From assembly GCA_033239525.1 (NCBI GenBank), contig BSYO01000015.1:16429713-16493712 (forward strand): a DNA stretch of 64,000 nucleotides, written 5' to 3'. Position numbers and translations under genes: made by a program. Below the pieces are notes generated by a model, which was not told the origin of the DNA, made no database searches, and was given only the letters and a program-made list of their open reading frames with translations. Shown one piece after another: positions 35,768 to 47,345 of this stretch (within the stretch, counting starts at the first letter, position 1; each line of letters starts with the position of its first letter). This DNA comes from Nepenthes gracilis. Lineage: Eukaryota > Streptophyta > Magnoliopsida > Caryophyllales > Nepenthaceae.

Positions 35768-36635
35768 AGTGTTTAAAAAAATTTTAACAGTGTCTAGAGA
35801 ATATCTCAAAATCCTTTTCGTCTATAGAGGCCAAGAATGTTGGGTGACTAACTAAATTATGTTTTTTTTTTTCTTTTTTTCAATCAAGAAAAAGGGAGGG
35901 GAGAAGGAGAATCAACGGATAAGATGAATGCATCCAAATGGAAAAGGTTGGACTGGCCAATCTTTTGTAGGTACTTAGTTTAAGGAACAAAGGAATAAAG
36001 CACTATAAATGAGTGTAATATCAAATTATTTTATAATATCATTAATTATTTAAAAAATTAATTATTACTTTTAAAAAGTGGGCAGGTTTTATTTGACTGT
36101 TAAAATTAATAAAATTTATATATTTTTAATAATTATTTAATTTTGTTTTAGATATGTTGTATAATATTTAATAGGATAGTGGATAGTGGTATTGCTAAAG
36201 AGGAAGAGGGCAAGAGCAAGAATACAAAAGAATGTTAGAAACTAGCAAATGGAAGGGCATGTTTGGAGGAATAATAATTTAAAAAAAAAATTAAAAAAAA
36301 CTAAGAAAAAAATAGGGTTTGTGGTTGCTTTTGAGGAGGAATTGGGTGTTTGATTCATTTTGGATAAAAGGAATATTTTTTATTTTTTATTTTATTTTTT
36401 AATTTTAAAAAATTGTATGTGTTAAGGGTGAGTTATAAAATAATTATAAATATATAAATAAGTAGCATCACTGTTATTAAAATCAGATTAGTTTATTGAT
36501 TATTTTAAAGTATTGTTGTTAAATATATAGTTATGAATTTGATAATTTTATTATTTGGGTAAACATATTTGTTATATTATTGTTACATGTAAGATTACAT
36601 TTCTAAAGTTTAATTAAAACATCCCAAATAAGAGC

Positions 36636-36826
36636 TGTTGCGTCCTGGGTCCGCGGTTGCCGTTCGGATTAGGGAGCCCGTCGGCCTCTAACCTCTTGTT
36701 TGTTATTTGTGTTGTGCAGGTCCAGGTTCAGAGTTACGGAGACCGAACCCTTCACCCGACGCTACCGTGAGTTTAGAAATCTGAAGGCTCTCTAATCCGT
36801 ACGACAACCGCGGAATCGGGACGCAA
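36636..36826. mobile_element. 191-bp foldback/MITE-like element with 7-9 bp target duplication
   Basis: The left arm TTGCGTCCTGGGTCCGCGGT, continuing TGCCGTTCGGATTAGGGAGCC, is the imperfect inverse of the right arm GGCTCTCTAATCCGTACGAC, continuing AACCGCGGAATCGGGACGCAA, giving terminal inverted repeats of about 40 bp. TAAGAGC flanks both sides (36629-36635 and 36827-36833). The match can be stretched to AATAAGAGC (9 bp) depending on where the ends are drawn. An 8-9 bp duplication would suit hAT or Mutator-like superfamilies. The GC-rich body stands out sharply from its AT-rich surroundings. A decayed relative lies at 11150-11320. A single transcript would fold into a long hairpin. Confidence 0.75.
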
Positions 36827-36834
36827 TAAGAGCA

Positions 36835-39800
36835 AATATTTTTCATTATAAAAAATATAATTTATATCGAGTTCACATATATAAATGTATATGATAAAAT
36901 AAAAATATATATTAAAATTATTTAAATTGGGGAAAAACTCCTAATATTAGACAAATAAAGAGATTTCTTTAATTTTCAGTTGATGAATATTTGCATAATT
37001 GCTTAGAGGTACTCAAAATTTAAGTTTTTTCTTATAAACAATTTAAATTTCTCTTTTCTTAAGAAATTGGATTTTTTAAAATAATTAAATCATTTTTTGG
37101 AAACATATTAATTGAATATTTATTGCCCCAATTTCAAAGTTACCCACCCAAAATAGAGGTCTACCAAAACATAAAGTACTTGTAGAAAAAAAAATTAAAC
37201 TAATTTTTATAAGGTCTTATTTTAAATATATATATATATATATATATAATATAGTTATAATATTATTTTCAAAAATGTCATTTATATTTTTTTCTGAAAA
37301 TACTTGTAAAATATTTTCTTAAAAAAACTAATTTGATAATCTTAATAAACTTGTGGAAAGATCTAAAAAGATTTATTCTTAAATTTTAATTTATTATTTT
37401 TAAAAAAATATCAAACAAAATTTAAATCTAATGTACAAATTTAAGGAGTCTTTATTTATTAAATAACAAAAAATAACCAAAATAGTTGGATATAAACACT
37501 AGAGTTGTATTGGTGAAACGCTCTTTAATATCTTTTAAATATTTTTTTATAATATAATATCTTATCTATATATATAAATTAGTAATTTTATAAAAAAATA
37601 AATATATAAATATTATAAAATCTGAAGATGTTTAAAATTGACTACATATATTCACCAAATCATTTTTCTAAGCATTATATGTACCAATTTGGAATTAGGC
37701 TTTCCATGTTCTAAGAGAAGGGTCACATTTTGCTTCACGATTTCTGATTTAATATGATGTTTCATCACATTAAACTAATAATTCAATAGAGTTGTACTAA
37801 ATATCTAAAAATAGAAACATATCGCGATACATACTGAAGCTCTGCCTAGATCAAGGAATGAGCATGTGTTCTAATGTAAAATTAATTAATCAAATTTCAT
37901 ATCAGCATATGGCCAATATAAAATAAGGTATGAAAAGTTTCAATTATGGTAACCTTTATCGTAATTTTTTAATATTTAAGCAGTATGATTAGAGTCTCAT
38001 TCTGTTAAAATCTCGATTTTAAAAGATCAAACTCTTTTATGAAAAGATAAAAAGGTGCACGAGTAAAGGATTTTTGCCTTTCAACTTCTGATTCTAGGAC
38101 CTCTAATTCTTACAACTTATGATATAAAACTGCTTTCAATAGAATATTATTTTTTGTTCGTATGGAGTAAAGAAAGCCTTAATCTATTAGGCTCATTTAA
38201 AAGATCTAAGTTAAAAGCTTCTCCCAATTCATTCAACTATCGTTGGCCTCCTTATAGACCAATAGGATACACAGTCAGTTCTTCGGGTAGTTCACTCTGT
38301 TCCGTTCAATAAGAAGTCTCCGAGTTATCTCTTAACTCATCTTTCACTTAACATATATCCTTATTGATATATACTTTTCTTATAGTAAACATCTCTTATA
38401 TTCTTTTTCAGCCTTTTAATTTGTCTGGTGTCATTAACTTATCACCCTTTTATTACTTGTCATTTCCATAAAAGAAAATTATTACAAAATTATCACAATA
38501 TATTTTTCATAGCTTAACTATACTGTTGTAATCTTAAGTCCTAGAATAAAGTTTTGCAGCCAAAGTATATGAACCGTGTTACTATACAATGGAGATCATA
38601 TTTTAAACTGTAAAAAATCATCTATTACCTAATATATAACGATTCAACCTTTCCTAAAACCATGTATATTATTCTATCTCACTGTAAATGCATAGGAATT
38701 TGCAAAGAGAAAAAGACAAGCATTAGAAGATGGGCTAATCGAAGGAGTAAATGATGCAATGACTGAATAAAAAAATAGAATCAATAATAACAATATAATT
38801 ATATTAATGAGATATCTTTTGATTATCTGTAAGATATTTATGATAATATTACGTCTAATTTAGTTATTTATTTTTATTAATATATTTATATAAAAATAAA
38901 TAAACAGACAGATATTATTTTATCAAAATATATCTTAAAATTAACTAAAAATACCACAAAATATTTAAAAACTATTGATAATTGTGTAGGGAAATGACAT
39001 AGGGAGCAAACCAACAAACATTCTTCCCTTCTTCCAAGACTCATCAACGTTTGTCTGGGCGTGTTTGGATGAGAATGGCATGCAAACAACCAAAGCTGCA
39101 GGCTGTCTTTAATTAATTAATTATTTATTTATTTATTTGCTTTATTGTTATTTTATTCAGAAGTTGGAACATCGATCTTTGAAAAATATATATAGTTAAT
39201 TAAAATAGGAATATATTATTTCAAATAAAAGGGTGTTTGAAATTAATTTTAAAAATTATTTTCTGTAATTTTTACAGTATTTTCTGTAAAAATTATCGAT
39301 ATTTGCTTTATTAGGATATAATTCGTGGAGAGTTTTATTGCATTTAAAGTAAATGAAAAAATAAAAAGTGGAGTCTACATGTATATGAGACATGTATATG
39401 CATATTATAAATAAAAATTTAACCCAAAATATTAAAAATCAAACCATTAATATTTCATGCCATGAGATTTTTAGAAGAATGTTATCTAAATGATAAGCTC
39501 TAAACTTTTTTATACATGAGATTGAGTGCCATGATTTTTGCCTCTGAACAATTATTTAGATAACAGGTATTACTTAGAATCAAAAGACTGTAAAAGGTAT
39601 TACTTTTTGTACTAAAAGAACTTGTATTTATAGAGCTACTGACCCTATTTAGTATTCGATTTAGTGATTATTTCAACCTTTATTTTATTCAATGTGGTTA
39701 TTTTGTATCAGTACCTCGTCCAATTATTCATGTTAATTTGTTATTTAAATATTTACTTAGTATTAGTAATCATTCTGAATAATGAGGGCATTGCGATATA

Positions 39801-40440
39801 TAGATATAACTCAAGAATGTAACGTATTACTTTAATGTAGAAGATCGTTTAAACAATTCTCTAAATGATGTATTTTATTGGTTATTGAAGTGGTGTGCCA
39901 ACGGGCGAGATCTTATCGGCTTTGGTTAACAAAGGTTGATTTGGCCTAATTTTTAGGACTCGCGATCCATATATTTGTAAGTGCATATAATGTAATAGCA
40001 CGGTTTCTTGGCAAGGCCAATTTCTAACCTCTCACCATATGATAATTCGTTGCTTTTGATGAGGTAGTCTTCTAGAGCTTGGTACGGGGCAAGTTGTTTG
40101 TCTTGAAAATGCGATCTTGTAAGATTGATTGTCTAACAATCTTTTACTCTGATAATATAGTTTTTAATAATCTAAACTGTTTTAATAATCTAAATTATAA
40201 TATTTGTTTTATCTGTTTTACCATTGGACCCATCAAATATTATTTTCTTTTTCTTTTTTTCTATTTTTTAACAATTTTTTTAATTTTTGCTCATATATAT
40301 ATTGTGAAAATTGTACTGCTTTCTTAAAACTTAATGCACTTTTTTCTTATCATTATAAGGTATGGATCCCAAATAATTGTCTTAATAGTGATTAATTTAA
40401 TTAAATTAATAGGTTTTTAAAATAAATTTAAATTTTAAAT
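36835..40440. other. AT-rich intergenic DNA
   Basis: Long AT-rich stretch with a (TA)n run near 37229-37250 and scattered poly-A/T. I examined it for open frames, element ends and tRNA-like clover-leaf words and found nothing I can support. Confidence 0.4.
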
Positions 40441-40449
40441 TAAAATTTA

Positions 40450-40730
40450 AGTTTTAGACTTCGTATGAGTGTGATTTAGATAGAGTGTCTACAGCTAAAG
40501 TGAGTTTGAACGGCATGTATACGTATTTAGGATAAAATGTTAACGCTTGATACGCGTTTGATAGGCATTTTGTGTCAATTTTCTATAAATAAGTTTATTG
40601 GCTAATTTTAGTTCATTTTTTTATCTGATTTTTGAGAAAAGATAGAGAAAATAAAAAGGAAAAGTAGGAGAAGTAGATAGAAAAAGAAAAGAAAAAAAAA
40701 AAGAGATTTTTTAGGTAAAATATATTAAAG
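40450..40730 (+). mobile_element. LTR-like fragment (TATA box, GA-rich leader, donor-like site)
   Basis: A TATA-like TTTTCTATAAATAAG (about 40578-40592) is followed by GAGAAAAGATAGAGAAAATA and GGAGAAGTAGATAGAAAAAG leaders and by ATTAAAGTAAATACATTC. The order matches 22140-22480. It is degraded, with no ends found. Confidence 0.3.
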
Positions 40731-40869
40731 TAAATACATTCAAACCCTTATTTATTTATTATTATTTATTTATGATCTTTTTAAATATTTTTTATTTTAA
40801 ATACCCATACATATTTCATTTTTATACTTTAAGCTATTTTAAATTTTGCATATATGGAATCTCACTTTT

Positions 40870-41245
40870 ATTTCAAGAATATTGATAAAATATATTTTTT
40901 AAATCTATACAAATTATATTTAAATATTAAATTTCTATAATAATATTTTTACATGTCATTAAATTCTGTTTAATACTCCTACATACTTTTAATTTTAAAT
41001 ATATACTTTTACATGATGCATGTTTTATATTTGAGAAAAATTATATAATCTATGTTTATTTCAAGAATTTTGATAAAATATATATTTTAAATCTATACAA
41101 ATTATATTTAAATATTAAATTTCTATAATAATATTTTTACATATCATTAAATTCTGTTTAATACTCCTACATACTTTTAATTTTAAATATATACTTTTAC
41201 ATGATACATGTTTTATATTTGAGAAAAATTATATAATCTATGTTT
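40870..41245. repeat. Recent tandem duplication, two 188-bp copies
   Basis: The unit beginning ATTTCAAGAAT at about 40870 repeats at 41058 with only a few differences through to ATTATATAATCTATGTTTA. The very high identity implies a recent event. The sequence is AT-rich and non-coding. Confidence 0.9.
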
Positions 41246-41303
41246 AATTTTTAAATTTTTGGTTTTAATATTTGATGGGTATATCATAATATTAGCTGAC
41301 CCA

Positions 41304-41472
41304 CGGTCAAAAAAGACACAAATGGCTTGCTGGACGGTCAACTCAAATAACGGTCTAATAGGAGGCAAATGCTCAAATTCTGAAAGGCCCAAAACGGTCA
41401 ACGCCAACGTTGACCGTCAAGATACCAACAGGCAGCCAACTCGTCTATAGACGGTAAACTCGAGCGTTGACC
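41304..41472. promoter_or_regulatory. Cluster of five W-box cores including a perfect palindrome
   Basis: GGTCAA occurs at about 41307, 41336 and 41397, and TTGACC at about 41410 and 41467. Two of them form ACGGTCAACG-CCAA-CGTTGACCGT (41394-41417), a perfect 10-bp inverted repeat with a 4-base loop. WRKY factors bind TTGAC(C/T) cores. No gene is firmly assigned to this block, so a regulatory role is inferred from the motif density alone. Confidence 0.4.
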
Positions 41473-41587
41473 GGAAGTATTGTAGCAGCATACCCAAAAT
41501 GGCGTTAAATCTGCCACGGTCCAAGCCCAAATTGGCAGGCGGACTCGTGCACAAAAAGCAACGATCCTTTCAAGATCACCTACTTTC

Positions 41588-41878
41588 CTAAAAGTTGATC
41601 TTCTCCAAAAAGGCGGCAATGAAGTCAGCGCCACCGTTGGAGTCAAAACAGTTACAAAGAGTTGAGGCAATTTGAATATCATTACACTGTTCAGTAGAAA
41701 AAGGATCCATCAAATTACGACTGTCAAGTCCACAAACTCTGAGAATGCCACCATTACCAGTCCAAGAAGAATACGCCATCTTGCCCAGAGAAGGTGGCTC
41801 TCCTGCTAACCATATAAGTTTGAGGTCTTCGTTCTGAAAAACATAGGCATTCTCAGACACATGTTCATGAACGAACAC
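41588..41878 (-). CDS. Unrecognised open frame, possible gene fragment
   Basis: A 96-residue frame with protein-like composition: FQNEDLKLIWLAGEPPSLGK, YSSWTGNGGILRV, CGLDSRNLMDPFSTEQCND, CNCFDSNGGADFIAAFLEK. It is much less AT-rich than its surroundings and looks like a conserved globular fragment. The first about 14 residues could instead be intron, because a TTTTTCAG acceptor falls just before NEDLK. I do not recognise the family. A captured gene fragment, a decayed retroelement gag and a real last exon are all possible. No partner exon was found up to 42420. Confidence 0.3.
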   Translation of the reverse strand: MFVHEHVSENAYVFQNEDLKLIWLAGEPPSLGKMAYSSWTGNGGILRVCGLDSRNLMDPFSTEQCNDIQIASTLCNCFDSNGGADFIAAFLEKINF

Positions 41879-43899
41879 ACAAGCTTACACAGAAATAGAA
41901 GCTCTCTTATTCGCTTTCTAACTTGTCTTCTTGAGAATATTCAGAACAAGCTTCCTGAAAGATTTCCTACAATCTAACCCACAAACGTTTACAAAATTTG
42001 AACAAAGACTCATCTTCTCTTTCTCTCTACACAAGCGTTCGTCCCCCAATCCCACAAAAAGCCTCCGGATTTCAGGAGACCATTTCGACTTTCTAATAAT
42101 TATTTTCTAAAGCTTCAACGCTTTTACGACGCCGCTTTCACATGCTCTCTGTGAATAGGAAGCGAGAACTTACATTCTCAACGAGTCAACACTCCCGACC
42201 ATCCTACTCTCTCTCTCTCATTTACTTATCAGTTTATCTTCCTTACTTCAAAAGCTTTCTACTGACTTGAGTATCGGAGTATTTTTGGTAGGATAATCTC
42301 CCGCCGACACACTGACCTCTTATTCACTTTAGTGGTGTGCAAGATTCAGACTCAGTGAACGGAGTCGGGTCGAGCTATCCAGATAAATTCGAATCTATTA
42401 GAACTTGGATTTAGGTATGCATCAATATTTTTGCATATTACTTATTTATAAGAAAATTGTGACGGACTACATTTCAACTCTGTCATTATTTATAATTATA
42501 ACTATTTTTTTTTAATTATCTTTGTTAGTCATTTAGATATGAACTATATATATATACACACACACACATCATCGTATGATCCAAATATATGCCACATCAT
42601 CGGTGGCTTTGTCATTGATCAAATGCTATACGACGTCGGACCTTTAAAAGGAAAGATGTCTATAAATAATATCATAATTTGAGAAAATAATAAGTATCCA
42701 AATCATTTATACATCAATCAAAATATATAATTCTTTACATTCACATACTAATATACATAGCCAAAAATTTCTAAGATAACTCTGTAAATATTTTACTGCG
42801 CTAATCTAACCAAAAGATAATATCAAAATACACCATATACTATTTAAGTCAGGAGATTATTACACAAAATCTCTAAAGGTACAACTACTAATACGTCGAT
42901 TTTTATTCTTGTTAACCTGATAAAAACTCGTGTGAATCATCTAAAAGGTCAGTAAAATAGTAAAAAATGTGTCAAATGTTCAGTAAAATATTGTATATAA
43001 TAAAAAATATACAATTTTTATTCTTAAAACATAATACTAGGAATAGATATCGTAATAGAATATAACTGTAATAGAATATAATAATATAAGATATGAATAG
43101 AATATTTTTGTAATGCCTTTTTATATTTCTTATTTTTTTCTTAATCTTTAAAATATGCTGAAAACATTCTTTCTTTAAAGAGTAGGGCCAGTAGGCCTTA
43201 TTAGCTAAAGGAGTAGTCGATCAAAATACTAATTATATTCAATTGTCTATACAATCAAAAACCATAAACCCCTATTTAAAACCCGGAGGTGGGTCGTCTG
43301 TATATTTTTATAGACGAGACTAGATGCTACTTTTTAACTCACGATTATGTAGTTTCTTATCAGAGAACGATCTTTCACTGTAATATATTAAGCCATGTCA
43401 AAATATACTATCCGCTAAATTATAATTATTAATATAATTTCTTTATTTAGGAAAAAACTATACAATTTACTTCTTAGTTCTTAGTTCTCACCTCTTTTGG
43501 AGAATAATTCATACTTTCTTAATATAATTACAGAATTCTTTTTTTTTTTTATAATGTCATATATATTTTTATCATAATAATTTCATAAATATAAAATTTG
43601 ACAGTAAAATATAAAAAAAAATAGGAAGTTTAATACCATTTTAATAAGCATGCAGTATATAATTAAATATGCAATATATTTTACGTATATGCAAATAGCA
43701 TGTTATACCTTAAAATTAACAATTATGAAGTACAAACATGAAGAAATTATCTTTATACTTCTAAATATGTAAAAATTTTAAAATAATACATATAATTAAA
43801 CGTGAGTTCTTGATAAATTTTATTATAAAATCATGGTAGACCAGCAAATATGCAAAAATTTTATATTTTTATTTTAAAATCTTAACTTAGACGAGTATT
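41879..43899. other. Mixed region: moderately GC-rich to 42420, then AT-rich
   Basis: 41900-42420 has balanced composition (CACAAGCGTTCGTCCCCCAA, GACGCCGCTTTCACATGC) and may belong to the same insertion as the frame at 41588-41878, but no coding frame or ends were recognised. A compound (TA)n(CA)n microsatellite lies at about 42548-42568. The remainder is AT-rich without recognisable content. Confidence 0.35.
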
Positions 43900-44390
43900 A
43901 GAATAATAATATTTAAAAAGAATAGAAATAAATAATAATAATAAAGGAAAGATGGAGTTTAGAGTGTACTTACTTCAACCAAATTTATCAAAATTTTTGC
44001 TCCAATCATCCTAATGTGAGCTATTGGAGCAGCTCCTTCTCTTCTCTTCTCTCCCTTCGGTCTCTCTCTCTACCTACTGTCTCTCTCCTTTAACTGCTAA
44101 AAAATGGCAGTGAAAGAATCCTCGAGCGATATTTATACCTGCCTCGTGCTCAAGCGATGCTCAAGCGCAGCTAGTTTTAGATTCCACGTCTAGGGCGCGC
44201 CGAGAGTAAGCATTGAGCACACCGATTCTTGATTCTGTGCCTAGGGCATGCCATGGGAGAGCATCAAGTGCACCTCTAACCTATACGTATGCATGACTGT
44301 GCCAAGGTTGTGCCGAGGGCACTTCTCAAGTAGTCCATAGTACTAGCTTGGATTAAGAGCCCAACTCGTCCAATTCACAAATTTGACCCC
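43900..44390 (-). mobile_element. LTR-like fragment, reverse orientation
   Basis: On the minus strand, a GC-rich block with CTCGGCGCGCCCTAGACG and GCTTGAGCATCGCTTGAGC leads to the TATA-like GGTATAAATATCGC. It is followed by a GA-rich leader (AGGAGAGAGACAGTAGG, GAGAAGAGAAGAGAAGG) and a donor-like GAAGTAAGTACACTC. The order equals that of 22140-22480. No coding interior was recognised. Confidence 0.4.
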
Positions 44391-47059
44391 TTTTTTATCT
44401 AATTTTTCATATTATTTAATATTAATTTTAATCATATTAGTTTAATTAATCATAATTAATATAGATTAAAAATTTGATCCTTACAAAAATATTAAAAATT
44501 ACTTCAACTATCTTGATTTCTCATAATTTCTATAGAAATACTTGTGCAAGCTTCTAAATCAAATAATATAATTCTTACATGTTTATAGTTTTATTGTATG
44601 ACACATTTTAAGAAATATGAAAAAAATTCTGAATAAATTTTAATAGAAAAAATATTTTTACTGATATGAAAAAAATTAAGAAATATTCATATTTGAATAT
44701 AGTTTTTCATTTGACAAGGTATGAACCATTGTAGAGAATTGATATAATATATTTGAATATATCCTAATATATTATTAGTAGATTAAAGGTTAGACCTATT
44801 ATCCACGGGCTCAAAAGGTGGCATTTGACTCCAAATATAAGGATTATATAGTTGACTTATCTACGGTTATTAAATAGTAGCATATACTTTTGGTTATATA
44901 AAAATAATTATACTTAAAATTTGATATTCATCATTTGTTGTTAAGGTTATCACCGATCATTAATCTTTTTTATGTAGTAATATAATTTTTATATATTTTA
45001 TATATTTACACAGTTTGATATAATTTAAGTTATTGTGTAAATTTTAAAATAATTTATCATTAGTATTTAGCGTTCACATGATTTATGGAAAAAGAATATT
45101 ATCAGCTTTTTAGTCTTTCCATTATCATATAATTTTAATATATTCATTGGTTTATATCCACATAAAAATATATAATCATTTTTATTAGCATATTTGAATT
45201 TGCTTAAAGAATTAGACAGAGGAGGTTCAAAGATTTTATTTGATTATATTTTATATTTAGGTTTATATTTATTTTGTTTTGGAGTTATTATATATTGTAT
45301 AGGGCTAATAATGATGAAAACAAAATCATATTAGTTAAATAGTAATTTTGGATTCATTTTATGATTTTAATACTCTGATATTATTTAAGATATTTTTTTT
45401 ATATATGATTTGATATCAAATAATTATTCATATTTGAATCGACTTTTTAATGATAATAAAGCTTGTAATGTTACTGGTAGCTCTTCCTAAATATGAACTT
45501 TTTATCTGACAAACAATAACAAAATTATATATTTGTTATTGGCTATATAAATTTATTTCTATCATTTTATTTTATTTAGTATAATATTATTAAAAAATAA
45601 TTAATTTTAAATTATTTTTATTTCACCATTTCAAGTATTTTTAGGTATATATATTTTTTTAATTACAACTAATTTATATTTTCCCATAACTTCTTCATTT
45701 GACATATATTTGAAGTGCCCGAACCTCTTTAAGTATCATTTACTTATTTTATTTTCTATAAGTATAAATTATAGATGCTTAATACTGTAATAATTTATTA
45801 TCTTATCTTTTAATATAATTCTATTTATCCATCTTAAAATTTCTTTCTTTATAACGATTAATTTTGATACATGTTATTGTTTAATTATTCAATATTCTAA
45901 TTCATAAAATATAATTGGTATACCATATAACCCATAAAAAATAATTTTCCACCTAAGTAATTATTGAAAATAACATAGATATATGTAATTACATAGAAAT
46001 AATAGATAAAGGGTATACTTTAGAAAAAAATATTATTTATATACCCAGTTGTACACTAACTTATATCAAAATTATTAAAAATAAAAATGGGCCGTATCTT
46101 ATTTTATTTTTTACTTTTTTATTTCTTTCTTTCAACACAAAAAATGATAATTTTTATATAAATAAATGTATAATTGGGTGAATAAATAATATTACTCCAT
46201 ACTTTAAGTAGCTCTTTATACCACATTAATTGCATTGAATTACTAAAAGGGTATGTTTTAAGGGATTTTGGGGAGGGTTCATCTCCCTAGTAAGATGTTT
46301 TAGTATATTCATGTGTTATTCATTGGATAAAAAAAAATTATTAGATGCAATTTAAAATTTTAAAAACCATTTAAATAATTATTTTTTTATTTTTATTATA
46401 AAATTAAATATTTAATAGATATTAATATTATAAAAATAAATTTATAAAAATATTATATATAACTGTTTTGTACATTTTAATCTCTATTATTAAATTTTTA
46501 TTCAATAGTGGAGATTAAATTCAATAGTTGAGACTAAAAATGTATCAAGTATACCTCATTTGGGAGAAGTATGACCGCCAAATTCATATTTTAAGTTGCT
46601 TTTACATGGACTTAGAGATTCTATTTCTGTAACCTATTTCTTTTATCTGAGCCATTGGATAAAAAAATAAACGCTTAAAATTTAAATATTAAATAATATT
46701 ATATAAACAATTATTTTTATTAAAAATTTTTTTATAAAGCAAAAGGTCCGTATTTTTTCTTTATATTACATCTTAAATGCTTGAAATTACTTGCATCATT
46801 ATCCTTAAAAAATAATTTTAATATTTTATCATATTTATCTATAATAACTAGCAACGAATCTCAGTTAGATTATATATTCTCATATACTTGATTACCAACA
46901 ATTATGAATAGCCAGTGCCCTTGACACACATCATGATCAAAAGAAGAACTAAAAGCTAATTCTTCAATCATGTAAAATCTAAGTTTCTTCATATTTATGA
47001 ATTGAAAGCCAATTCAATTATGAGCTGTTCGTACAGTTTGGATAAAATGTTAACACATA
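44391..47059. other. AT-rich intergenic DNA
   Basis: Very AT-rich. No gene, RNA gene or element boundary was recognised. Confidence 0.4.
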
Positions 47060-47345
47060 AATTATACTTAATGTGACATTCGTGTGGGACTAAGGGTTGT
47101 GATATAGACTATAGCACTTGTGCACCGATTGGGTTATAAAGGTACGCCCCCATGCACTGTTCATTATTTCGGGGAGAAAAATAAAGAGAGAGGGAGAAGA
47201 GGAGAGGAAAAAAAGGAGGAAAGAGAAAGATAATGAAGGAGATTTTAAAATTTTTTAGAAGCCCAATCTCATAGATCAGAATATTAAGACAAATATTTTA
47301 AATATGTTGTTGGTCTATTTACGAATCTTTTAGTTTTATCTATAT
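47060..47345 (+). mobile_element. LTR-like fragment
   Basis: GCACTTGTGCACCGATTGGG, then TTATAAAGGTACGCCCCC (TATA-like), then a long GA-rich leader (AATAAAGAGAGAGGGAGAAG onward). It has the same order of parts as 22140-22480 and 43900-44390. No ends were identified. Confidence 0.35.
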
